The notes beneath the pieces are model-generated. The model searched no databases and was not told the origin of the DNA. It was given only the letters and a program-made list of their open reading frames with translations. DNA of 64,000 nucleotides from Druceiella hillmani (taxonomy: Eukaryota; Arthropoda; Insecta; Lepidoptera; Hepialidae), in contig JAYKKI010000075.1 of assembly GCA_039881145.1 (NCBI GenBank), positions 2,055,001 to 2,119,000 of the forward strand, in the 5' to 3' direction. Shown in pieces: positions 27,219-39,200 of the stretch. The first letter of the stretch is position 1. Every line of letters begins with the position of its first letter. Position numbers and translations under genes: made by a program.

Positions 27219-28067
27219 TTACATCAACAACGGTCCCATATATGGCGCTTGATCACAGTAAAACGAATCCGGCACTTTTATTTCTTCTAGTTCCACTAAA
27301 TTCGTACGAATTTCATTACTTATTTTATAATACCTGCACAGTCGCGGCCCGACGTCCTTTATGTAGGTTTCGTAAGGCGGAGCCAAAACGTCGAAGAATG
27401 CCGCGGGAAACTCCAAAGCCTCAATTTCGTGAAAATTAGACTTCGTCGGAGTCAGAACACAGGTCGGAGAAATGGCGCTACAAACTTCATCTGAAGTTAT
27501 CTCAGCAAAAAATTTGTTATTCGTGCCGACAGAGTTGGGTTTCACTTGAGCACTCTTCGACACTTCGTCCGCGAGAGGATGTTTCGAATAGCTCTTCAGT
27601 CGTACAGCACCAGATATCACTTTCAATAAACCGTGCATATGCGGATGATCGTGTAGCGGCATTTTGAATCCTGGCTTTAAAATAAACATACTCAAATTCA
27701 CATCACCGTTTTGGAAGACTTCAATGTACGTACAAGGCGCTTTGCCCGGCTCCTTCCATAGGGTTGGATCGTTAAAATTAGGGTCAAGCCCAAGGTCGTC
27801 AGCCTTCAAATTGTCCATCAATGACTTTAATTTGGCCAAATTTTTTTGGAAATTCGCCGAATTGTCTCTAAAAGGCTCTGATTTAAACGTATAAAGGGCT
27901 TGCCTAAATGCAGCTACGAGCGGCGCCACAGGCATTATTGTTGAAGTTCCAGGATTATTATTTGCCATCTGTAGGCCAACACGTCCAATTCTACGAAAAG
28001 AACGAAGGCCTTTGCAAATAATTTTAAATCCTCTTTGAATTAATAATACTGATATGTCAACTGTCAT
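27219..28067 (-). CDS. ADO: 2-aminoethanethiol (cysteamine) / N-terminal cysteine dioxygenase
   Basis: A single uninterrupted frame of 282 codons. ADO is a non-haem iron enzyme that adds O2 to cysteamine and to N-terminal cysteines, marking proteins for the Cys/Arg N-degron route in an oxygen-dependent way. The PCO/ADO cupin domain spans about residues 75-275. The iron ligands H139 and H141 lie in PLHDHPHMHG and the third, H213, in SNFHEIEA. C244 and Y246 in LCRYYK match the Cys-Tyr pair that cross-links in human ADO. The ending DSFYCDQAPYMGP fits the family. I prefer the first ATG because LLIQR near residues 8-12 resembles the LIQR of the human N-terminus, although Met34 is possible. The first 33 residues are rich in Arg/Lys with one acid. 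Being intronless agrees with the vertebrate gene. Confidence 0.93.
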   Translation of the reverse strand: MTVDISVLLIQRGFKIICKGLRSFRRIGRVGLQMANNNPGTSTIMPVAPLVAAFRQALYTFKSEPFRDNSANFQKNLAKLKSLMDNLKADDLGLDPNFNDPTLWKEPGKAPCTYIEVFQNGDVNLSMFILKPGFKMPLHDHPHMHGLLKVISGAVRLKSYSKHPLADEVSKSAQVKPNSVGTNNKFFAEITSDEVCSAISPTCVLTPTKSNFHEIEALEFPAAFFDVLAPPYETYIKDVGPRLCRYYKISNEIRTNLVELEEIKVPDSFYCDQAPYMGPLLM

Positions 28068-30539
28068 GGGGCTTCCGTTTGTTTCTTAATAAAGTACCAG
28101 ATGATGAATACTCTTGTGTGTCATGTATTGTATGCCAGTAACTGCTTATTATTCAAGTATTTGTAGTAAATTCGAAATTTAAGAATGTGAATTATACTCT
28201 TAAACAACTTTATAAGGCACGCTTCATATAATGTATTAATTAAAAGTAACCGTAGTAGGAGAAGAGTAGGACCTTTCGTACGGTCTTTAGATATTTTGTT
28301 TTTCTAACTTACTAAAATAGTAAATAGTTTGAAATTGACAGCTAACTAAAAGCACATATATTAATATTTCATGTCAAAAAGTTATTTCACAATATCTTAT
28401 ATAAATTATAAGTGATTTGTATTGAATCAAAATTCGAAATATGTACAAATTTACCATGCAGAAGTGCCCCCACAGCTATATGAATGTACCCATATACATG
28501 GTTCGTTATGGTATACCCCATATACGTTGGCTGGGGTGGTTCCGTACAAACTTTGAAAAAGACACAGATTTAGAAATTAAATTTAATAAACAATCGCAAT
28601 TGCTTCTAGAAATAAACTATATTCAGTAAAGTCGCTACATTTTCAAAAATTATAGAATATAATCTAATAACCTAAACAGTCTAAAATGATTTAATAATAG
28701 ACATGAACAAACGCAAAAAAAAAATTAAACTAAAGTATTAAGAAACTTTTTTTATGAAACAAAAATACTTAATTGATACGTAATATTCTCTTTAGTAAAT
28801 AATTTTGAAAATACTACTAAAACTTTTACCAATATTTGCGCAATAGATATTTTTTATATAATCATCTTACACTTGTCAGTCTTCATAGAAGTTAAATTAT
28901 ACCTATCACATTATCAATCATGATCTAGTTAGTAGTAATAATAGTTGTATTACACAGTTATCATTATAATCGAAACAAAAAAGTAAGCTCCTTATGAGGC
29001 ATTCATTCAACTCATTGTATTTTAAATTTACTTAAATCCGTTTAGAAAGTAAAAACGCTTGCAGTTCTAGCTGTTCATATTTGTGCATTATGCATGCATG
29101 CGTGGTACTATCAGTTTGATATCTGTAATATAAACGGTACGCACATCTGCAATCTGATGGGCTTCGCCATTAGTATACTATTGCTAGTGCTAAATTAACA
29201 GAATATTTCTCTGATCGCGCTATTTGCAACGTATATTTTTGCTAGCGTATTAGCGTTAGCACGGTTCATGAAATTGGGGCGCGTTTAGAGCTTAGCATGT
29301 TTTGTAAACATTTTTACGATTTGTATTACATGTAATATAAACATTGAATGACACTGGACAGTTCATTTCTGAGGTATTAAATGTACGTAATAGACATGGG
29401 TAACGCTGCGCTGCGTCGCGCAATTGCGCCAACTCAAATCACTGTGCCGGATGTGTTGACTAACGTCTTTGAAATGTATTGGCGTATAGCGCATCTAAGT
29501 TTAACATTATTAGGGAATCACTTGTTGTGGCCACTAATCTATATCCATATTTCATTTGGTTAGTTTAGCGACAATGTGAATTCACAACTTTTTTGTTTTT
29601 CATTAAAGAATATAGGTAAAAAATGAAGCATTAACCAAAAGTAGTGTAAACAAAGTGATTTGAAATAAGTTTCCATACAAAAGTGCCCTTTGCCAACGAA
29701 TTGACATAAAAAAATGAATCGATAGAAATTTTTGTATTTTATAACAAAGACGAATTGATATAAAAAATAATACGTCGTTCTTTATACACGTTCTTTCATT
29801 TAGAATACAAAAAACGGGACATTTACATTTTCGCTAAATTGAACTTATAGCTTTCATTTTTCCAAATTGCAAATTATAACTCGGTGAAATATAAAAGTGG
29901 TGCTTTAACTTGATAAAGACACTTCTTATTTACTCGTATATATTTATTGAAGGAGTCATCTATTTTCAAGATATGCGACTAAATGATGAACTTGTGTACC
30001 ATTTTGCTGTGCCATGGCGCAATTTTGAATTGACTCAAAGAGCCAGCGCATTGAGCTGAGCCTGAGTTGCTGTGTTGAAGCAAGGAATATTGCTGAATTA
30101 ACCCACTCTATCACGCAAGTAACGTGTCCAAACGTCTTTATCTTTGATTTTATGGCGTTCGTTCTCTTCACAGAGAACCTTTGCCAATGTCAAGTGTGGA
30201 AAAAAGGCTATGTAATACCGATTAAATCACATTTCGAATATCCATCATTGTTGCTTGTTAACAAACGAATAAACTATACAATAAAACAAAAATTAAGTAA
30301 GAAGTTGGCTACAATTAAAGAAAATTTAAAAAAATGATATTATAATATACAAGAGAGTACAAAATAAATAAATACAAATATACAAACAAATATAAAAACA
30401 AAAATAAACAAGAATATAATTATGAAAGTTTCTATATTTTGAAGTCGTTCTTTTTTATGAACTGAATGATTATTGATCCTAAAAAGGGTTTGTTGACAAT
30501 AAATAAAAGTGATCTATGTCAATGAGCAATTGAATTTTA
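28068..30539. other. ADO upstream region, no gene seen
   Basis: This holds the presumed ADO promoter (just right of 28067), but I cannot point to a specific core element. Short frames at 28441-28629, 29381-29563 and 29956-30171 have no recognisable product. A patch around 29100-29300 is less AT-rich without clear identity. The A-rich low-complexity run at 30345-30420 may be the 3' tail of the LINE that follows. Confidence 0.5.
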
Positions 30540-33330
30540 CATTTTAATCATTTGTAAATAAACGTAGGAAATCTATTATTCAATGGACATGCAAAAGTGA
30601 GATGGTTTAGATCGCTTTCTCCAAGCTCACAGTCGTAATTTGGAGATTCTCTGATACGCAGCTTAAATAAGTGGATAGGAATAGACCCAAATGCATGCGA
30701 GACACCGCAAAGGTTTCTTTTCGAGAAATGGTAATTTTAAGAATCAAGGTTTTGCGGGTATAAATGATTGGATCTAGAAATATCCCGCACCCGTAATTTA
30801 GGATGATCTTTCCCACGCCCTCTGCCAGACAGATGTCATCCAGAAGCAAGTCATCAAGTTTTATTACCTACTATGTCACAGTGACCAGGGTTCCATGCAA
30901 GAACGACATCGTATCTCGATCTCTCCAAATCAAGCGTAAGTTGTTTGATCTGAAGCCACACTTCGAAAAAAAATGGATTAGAAGGCGGAAGTATGCTGAA
31001 TGAGCGGTGGTTGGAGAGTAAATTTTTAGTAGTTTTGGATGCATCTGTATATACTCACGTCCAATCCACCCAAAAAGAATTTAACAGCGAATTAGCATTT
31101 TTGGACTCCTTATCAACTCCAAAACACAAATTTATGTTTGGCCTGTGAAATACCGAGTCAAATGGGAAACTATAGAGACGAAGATAAGAATTTGGGTAAA
31201 CGGGGTTAGAGAGGGATTTCAATCTTTGGTAGCTACCGATAAGAAGAGGTCGGGACTTAGAACGCCAAAAAGGAGCATGCTCAATAAACCTAAAGAGGAG
31301 GGTAAGTTTTGGAAAAATGAAGTGAGTAGAAAACCTAGCTGCCTTCAGTAGATAACGATCAGCTAGGTATTGTCGCCGGAGGTTTAAAGGAGGAGCAGCA
31401 CATTCTACTTGTAGGGCATTTATGGGACTAGATTTCATAGCACCCGCTATGATCCTCAGTGCTTGAGACTGAATGCGGGTCAATTTAGTGACAATGGATT
31501 TGAAAACCATAGTCTAGATGACTGCGGACAAGAGCATTATATATTAACTTTAATGTGGTAGGGTGTAGCCACCACACTTCAGAAAGTGCGCGGAGAATGT
31601 TCATATTAGCCTGGCATTGGGAGATGGCATATTCAATGTGAATGTTCCAGGAAATTTTGAGTCTAGGAACATATCTAAGAATTGATATTGGAAAGAACAG
31701 GTACCGAGGAGGAATTATAAGAAATAGATAACGGTGAAGTAATTCCACTTCACGAGAAGACCCCCACAGCGCTTTTGGAAGTGGATAAACCTATACCATG
31801 AGAGTTAATGCATTTTTTTATGTTAACTAGGACAGAGTTCAAAGTATTTTCGGCAACCATTAATGACTTATCAGATAAATATAAAAGCAGATCATTAGCG
31901 TATTGCGAAACATGACAGAAGGGATTTACTGTCTAGTGAAAATTAAGAAAGGAAATTTGTAATCTTGATTGGAATTCCAAGATTATGAAGAAGTTTCTTG
32001 AGGATTGTAAGTTTTGCGTTATCGTAGGCTGAAGAAATATCTCAAAACGCAGCAACTAGGAACTCTTACCGAAATAAGGGAAGTCTGATGTTAGTGGTTG
32101 GGACGCTGAGATAGTCCATCATACTTTTAGCTCTTTTGAAGCCAAATTGGTTGCTTGGAAAAATGGAATGGTGTTCTGTAAACCACTCCAAACGATTCTT
32201 AATTAGATGTTCCGTAATGTTCGCTGAAACATGAGAAAGGGCCATAGGTCTGTAGGATGAACCTACATTGGGATCTTTATAAGGTTTGAGAATGGGAATT
32301 ATTATTTGAGTTTTCCATATCTTTGGAATATAACCTGATTTGGTAATGAGGAATAGAAGATATCAACGGATATTCATTGAATATGACATTCTGTCAATAC
32401 TGGGGGAATAATCATTAAGATGCTGCAAGGTGAAATCCAATTCATTAATGGAGAAATCTTCTTCTAAAAATGATTTGCACTGGTAAAGTTATATCTGAAA
32501 GGTAATTCATCTAAATGTGGGACTGATGGTGGAGCAACCTTATTTAAAAATTAATCTACTCAATTCCCATGTATGGATTTGGGAAGATCAGGCTGAAAAA
32601 TAGACCGAAAGCGTTTTATATTAGACTAGACGACACGAGAGAAAGTAAAAGGAGAGAGGAACTAACAGAATTTCTTCCAGCCTTTCCTCTTTTTTAAGGA
32701 GAATTCGTTTAGTCTGTGCTTGGGTCTTTCGAAACAAGAGGAAGTTTGCTTCCGACATTTCAGATTTATATACAACTTCAGCCTCTTTGCGGAAAGTCTC
32801 CGTCCCACCAGGGGGGAGAGGATCTGTAGTGGTGGTTAAATCCCTTAAGTGCGGTAAAGTTCCGAGCGGATAGGTCTATAGCCCTTGCAAATTGGTCATA
32901 GCAAGACGGAGGGAATCCACTTTGACATTGAGGAAAGTGCGGAATCCAACCCAATCTGCCCTGTGTAGGTTGTATTTTTGAAGAGGAGGAATTTTTTCAA
33001 TATTTAAATTTAAACAAAGGAAAGAAATCAGAATGGGGAAATGATTACTTCCAAAAGACTCTGATAGAATATTCCAGGAAGCTAAAGATGTAAAGTATGA
33101 GGAGTAAAGAAATATCTCTATTGATCTCGGGTTCTAAAATGGGACAGGAACTCTTGTTGGAGAACCATCATTCAGTAAACACAGGCCAAAATCGTTCTGG
33201 AGTTCCATCGAGGAGACCCCAAGAGGGTTGCTTCGGGTGGAACCCACTGAAGTGAGGATCCGGAATTGGGCTGGGGTTCTTTTCTTTGAACGTGGACAAT
33301 GAAAGGTCTAACGTCGCCAGAGATATATAA
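30540..33330 (-). mobile_element. 5'-truncated LINE with EN, RT and RNase H remnants
   Basis: Read on the minus strand, in broken frames, from about 33330 down. Endonuclease end: HPKQPSWG and NDGSPTRVPVPF (about 33130-33240). RT fingers: IPKIWKTQIIIPILKPYKDP (about 32270-32340) and FPSNQFGFKRAKS. RT motif A: FDISSAYDNA (near 32030). RT motif C: QYANDLLLYL (31891-31905 region), where the canonical YADD is YAND. Thumb: NILRALSEVWWLHP and LRIIAGAMKSSPINALQVEC. RNase H-like pieces: IYTDASKT (about 31045) and LAWNPGHCDIVGNKT (about 30870). An RNase H domain after RT suggests an I-like clade; the clade is inferred. Stops and frameshifts show it is dead. Confidence 0.85.
31055..31510 (-). pseudogene. 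LINE RT thumb/connection remnant
   Basis: The longest intact frame of the LINE, 151 codons. It contains LRIIAGAMKSSPINALQ and CAAPPLNLRRQYLADRY, the conserved region after the RT palm in I/Jockey-type elements. It overlaps in another frame the preceding segment (31485-31748) with LKLIYNALVRSHLDYG. A frameshift therefore separates them. Confidence 0.8.
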
Positions 33331-35169
33331 ACGACCCTCAAAAGAATTCGGAAGGCGGGATGAAGGGGATGAAGTCGGGGTTGATGGAAGTAAATTAGAA
33401 TTTTATTGGATTGATTTGAAAAACTAAATGAAAATAGATTTAAAATATAAATAACACAAATAATAGATAAGTTATTGCAATAAAATAGAGTGATTACCAC
33501 GAAAATAATAACGAATTAACAAGGCAATATGTAAAATTAAATAGATACGTCGAAATACTTCATAAATATTGTATTTGACTGTTAAAAGCACATAAACGAA
33601 TCATATGAAAACTTTGGCAGTTGTATTTGTAATTTGTATTTCTTTGAAATCATGAATATAAAAAGGACAAGAAACTGGGTAATATTCAAATGGTTGATAA
33701 TAAAAAATAATTAGGTTTAACAACTTTTCATCGATTTATGTTCTTTTTTACGGATTTAATTTTCGCGCAAAATTCATATGTTTAACGTAATTACTTTGCC
33801 GCTTTCGAAGAGGACCTTGCCGCTTTCGGAGAGTCAATGCCTGTCCTCGACGCGCTAGTATATGTTTATATTTTAAATGTGTTTTTAAATTCATTACAGA
33901 CCATTCATAAGAAAATGTTTTTATACAGGTTTATGGCACGCTCATCAGAGGTACATTCGTAAAAGTTTTATAAGTAAGATGTATACCCTTGACGAGTTTA
34001 AACAATATCACCAAAAATAATTAATAGAAATCTATGGGAACTATAAGTATAAAAAATTAAAACACAAACAAAATATAAACACAAAAATTAAAATTATAAA
34101 TAATTGTCTGTGTACAACTATTAAAACACTATATATTATATTAGAAAACTTTCTTTTAATCTAAATATATTTAATTACGATTCATTTACAACGTTAATCG
34201 TATAAAGTAAATGCGTCTCTCATAACAATAACACAAGATTTTTTACATCGAGAATTATGTTCTTAATGAATTAATCGATTAATATATAAACAGTATTTAG
34301 CAGTTATAGCAGCCTGAAATAATATGCCGCAAGCGGCTTTCTACATGGTACAAATACTGTAGCGGCCGCTAAAAATAAGTCTGCTAACAATGTATCGGTT
34401 ATTTTGCATCTACAGTTAATACTGCATTAAGCATTAGCAAATTAGCATTAGTTGCCAAATGTCAATAACATGCTAATACATATTTTGTAAGTACTATTTA
34501 GCATTAGCATGCTAAATAATATTTTCGCCACCCTTAGTAAATTCTCAACATACAGCCAAGGTATCTACTTCACAAAATTGGCACATTGGACATTAAATTG
34601 TCTAAAAGATTTAAATATATAGCAAAACTCCTGGTATTGGATTTAGTTATTTGAAAAGTAACAGTTAATTCCAAAGTGGTCTCTAGGGAAATCTATTCAT
34701 TGCCAATAACCAATTAAAGAATTTTCGTCAGTAATTTTCATTGTTGTTCTCCCGCAGGTTATCACCAATAAAATGTTCCTGTTAACATTCAAATATAAAT
34801 TATTATACTTACTTATACACTTGTCCTGCTTTGGGTGATCGACAAAATACAATAACTACACATATCTCTATCGACAAAACACTATAACTACACATACCGC
34901 TTTCGTGAGGTGGTATATATAATTTTCCTTTTACCACAATTAAAATTGTCTATGATACTTCATGTCAAAAGAGAACGGATGCCATATAGTAAAAAAATAA
35001 TAAATACTCTATAGCACTTGGTTTTAGTGTCACCATAAAAAGTCAGCTGTTCAGTACATTTTGCAGGCAAATGTCAACATAGTAATTGTTTATAAAACCA
35101 ATTGTTTACTGTTCAATTTATTGCAGCAGAAGTTGTGCTGCGGAGCACTCCGTACGCTCATCTCCTAAG
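33331..35169. other. Region upstream of XPR1, no gene seen
   Basis: AT-rich DNA holding the presumed XPR1 promoter and 5' UTR. Two small tandem duplications are visible: TTGCCGCTTTCGRAGA twice near 33797-33830, and TCGACAAAAYACWATAACTA twice near 34850-34900. A pyrimidine-AG (CAATTTATTGCAG, ending near 35126) could be an acceptor of a 5' UTR intron. No other gene is recognisable. Confidence 0.45.
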
Positions 35170-35238
35170 ATGAAGTTCGCCGAGCATCTCAGCGCGCACA
35201 TTACGCCAGAATGGCGAAAACAATATATCAATTATGAA
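35170..35238 (+). CDS. XPR1: XPR1 exon 1, start of SPX domain
   Basis: The ATG at 35170 starts [20 protein letters not shown], nearly identical to the vertebrate N-terminus, which fixes the start. It has 23 codons and donor GTAAGT. Y22, a residue of the inositol-phosphate pocket, is here. Confidence 0.96.
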
Positions 35239-36110
35239 GTAAGTTATATTGAATCCTTGAATAAAATTTGTTCGGTTACCAATTATGATTTGTATTTGTG
35301 GTGACATTTCATAATTTTTTTTATTATCAATTTCGATCCACTTTTATACTCACATTTGATATTAGTTCAAAGTGTAGCTTTATTTCTTCAGATTTGGATT
35401 TAATACTTGTTTCCCAAGTTTTTAAGTCTGGGAATTTTTTATATTAGAGATAATAGTTTTATTTAGTCTTCTACGATTCTATAACTTATCTAGTTTTCTA
35501 TCCTAAAATAATTACTAAATGACAGCAATTTATAGGTATTTATACAAAGATTTTCTAGAGAGAAAAAAATCTTCCGATGTAACACAGCTTTCAACAACTA
35601 CAGGTTAAGTGGAGTAGCATAGGGTGTTTCGCGATTGACTAGCCTATGTATTTGCTTAATGGACCATGATTAGGTTATCTCAAGCAAACAATAAACAACA
35701 TAAATTTGAAAATAAACAACACTTAATAGTTATATCATATTCATACTCTGACAATTGTTACTACTATTTATGTATATATATTACTACATACTTTGTCATA
35801 TTGCACAGAACGTAAATTTAATTAGTTTTTGTAATTATAAATTATTTTCAAAATTTATTTATTCCATTTAGTCTAAGTTATTTCCTTAAAGCTCCCATGA
35901 AGATTATTTAGTTGCCAATAAAAGGGAAAAACAAAAAAGGCACATAGAAATTTTAAAAAGTATTGGCAAAGCATAAAACAGATTTGCATGTTATGATTTG
36001 TACAAGGATTAATATGTTCAAAATATATTTATAGGCCATTGTGGTATTAATATTCACATATTACTCTTAAGTTAAATATTAAAAGAAAATTGAAGAAGTC
36101 CAAGTAAAGA

Positions 36111-36147
<37 letters not shown>

Positions 36148-36208
36148 GTATATATATATGTATATATATATGTATATATATATGTATATATATATGTATA
36201 TATATATG

Positions 36209-36277
<69 letters not shown>

Positions 36278-39200
36278 AAGTGTTTGAAAAAGTTATTAAT
36301 CATATATTAAGAAACACTCAAAGACAAAAATGTTTTATCAAAGTTATTCAGTTTCTTGACATTCTACATTTGTTAAATTTCCCTAAATTATTCTCTTTCT
36401 ACTTTCTGAAACTAAAAATGTTGATTTAACCCATTTTATGAACTTATTTTCAGTAAAATCTAACAAATTATTGAATGATATCGTCTACACAGGCAAAGCT
36501 TTAGGTATAAGAATGTATTGTATAATTACATACATAACAATTTGTAATGTTTACTTTTCGGTTATGTTGATTATTTCAAAATTTGAACCTTTTTTGGATT
36601 AATACGAATTTATTCAACTATACAAATATGATCTGTTCTTATTCCTCTTTCTGGAAGAGGGATAAGAACAGAACCATTTTTCTTAACTTCTGAGGTATGT
36701 TAGTAAAATATAGAAAAGGTGCATTTTCATACTTTGTTGTATTTAATATATTAGTTTGGAACAAATTTTTTAATGTAGGAAATAATTATTAATCAGAGGT
36801 GTAGACAGTATGGAGTATAAACCAGAAGATCGGAATTAATGGTGATAATTTATTTCTAACAGCCAAAGACATATAAGGTTTTGCCTTATTATAATGTAAA
36901 ACAACACTACATCTGTTTCACTAACTCTTATTGATAACTGTTCTTCATTGAATTAATTGTTTCACAGTACAAATATAAAATTTTGTTACAAAAATGTTTC
37001 TCTTTATTAAAGTAATAAAAATATAAAAGTATTAGATATCTAAAATTTAAAGTATGGGATGAAAACAAATTTTCTCTGAACTTTCTCTTATAGCATTTTT
37101 TCAGTTTCCATTGATATGTAAAAAAACTGTGTCATTTGAAAAATTACAGGAAACAAAATTTTATCCAACATTTTTAATTAAAGGTTTTCATTTGAAAATA
37201 GTTATGATCGTGTTTATATCTTATCACAAAGAATATCTTATTTGGCTAGTTTTCTTTGAATAAGTTTGCTATATTCAATATGGTAAGAAAATCATTTTAA
37301 TATTAAGTGCTTATAGACGACTATAATGTATAGATTAAAGCTTATTAAGTAACATGACTATGTAAAGTCATTTACTTTAAATAGTATTTGATTGGTACTT
37401 CATTTCTTAAATACACATTTGATATTTACATTGTGTTGTTGAAACTTTGGAATTAAAATACACTTATCGTTTAGTGGAAATATTATGTCTCATTTGACCT
37501 CTCTCATTGAAAAGTCTGCCTACTTATAAAAATTTATACAATATTTTTTTTACATCAAATTTACCATTTTATTTTTCAGTCATTCTTGACCTGAAAATCA
37601 TTATATATACATTGTGATAAAATTTCCTGTGTTAATATTTCAATATAATGATAATAACAACTTGTTTTAAAGGAAATGAAAGCCATGCTTTACCAGGCGA
37701 CAGAGGAAGCACCGTCTGCAGAAAATGTTGAACCAGAAGTGTTATCAAGACATTTTGCGCACTTTGATGAGAGTTTTTTTCATTACTGTGACCAAGAACT
37801 GAAGAAAATAAATACTTTCTATTCAGGTGAGCGTGATCGGTCGGTCAGGTCCTTTTTATAATTTTTATTTGTCAGTCATAAACCTAAAGCGACCTATAAT
37901 AATTGTCTTACTGCTATAATATAAATTTTCTTTGTTGTGTAAGTTTCTTTGTACTTATATAACTTGAACATTGTTAAGATTATCAATGAGATTTTATAGG
38001 TTGTGTACATTTGTGATTACTTTGTTATACTGAAGAGAAAACTCAGGATTCTGTAAATTTTGTAAATTCTCATCAATTTTGTAAACTCTGAAATTAGTGT
38101 AAATTCTCTACACCTTTATTTCTAATTTAATATAAAATTACGATCAGACCTTTGAATTTTGTACACTATTGTTTGTACTATCATATAGAATTATTGGATA
38201 ACTGCATTCCTCTTGAATCCGTTAAACAGCAGTAGGTTTATTTAGGAAGGCTACTATTTGTATCGATTCTGCAAATAAGAGTGGCAGTTATTTTTCTGTT
38301 ATGCATGCTTATTGGCAAAACCAACTCGTACAACAATGTTTTCTCCATTTCAATACTATATTAAAATTAGCTTTTATTATAATATAGGAAATACTTTTAA
38401 ATATTTATCTTGATATATTTTATATTATCTTGTTTTAATGCATTTGCATAATATGCATAATACTTTTTAATATTTATCTTGTTTGAATGCATTTGCATAA
38501 TATGCATAATACTTTTTAATATTTATCTTGTTTGAATGCATTTGCATAATATGCATAATACTTTTTAATATTTATCTTGTTTGAATGCATTTGAATCAAG
38601 TGCGATAATGGACTAGGCAATTACAAAAAACATGACAAAGGTAAAAATTTTGTTGGTGGTAAAATTTTTTATGGTCATGTTACACAAATAAAAGAAAAAG
38701 TCTTTATTTCAAGAGTTTTATTTTTTCCAAGAGGTATTGATTCAAATTTCAGATAAATATGATTAAATATTATTATAATAAAATAAGTATGTTGAAAGAC
38801 CTATTGTATTATTATTTAGTAAGTACAATTAATACTGAGATGCAGTGGGTAACTAAAATGCGCAACGGTAGTATAAATAAGAGTTTCCGGCACATGCAAA
38901 CAGTCTTGTGTCAATATTGACTGCATTTAGCTGACCTTGTATTATATATGGTAAGAATGATGAATAAAGTAAATCCAGATTTGCTTCGTGGTATAATGTT
39001 GGGGGAGAACAAAAATATGCATTACATTCAACTCAAATATTTATAGAGCAAATTGTTTGCTTGTATAGACGAAAACTAAGCGGCCGTTATTTGTTTTAAC
39101 AACATTTTCAAATACCTACTCATTACTGAGCTATAAACTTTGAATAAGAATTGCAGGGGAACTTATTGCTTTATGGCTAGTTTTCATTAGTCAACCAAGC

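Noticed and set aside
27242..27894. Plus-strand frames inside the ADO locus
   Set aside because: These are antisense shadows of the ADO coding frame.
36079..36303. Long minus-strand frame of repeated Ile-Tyr
   Set aside because: It is a translation of the TA microsatellite and has no coding signal.
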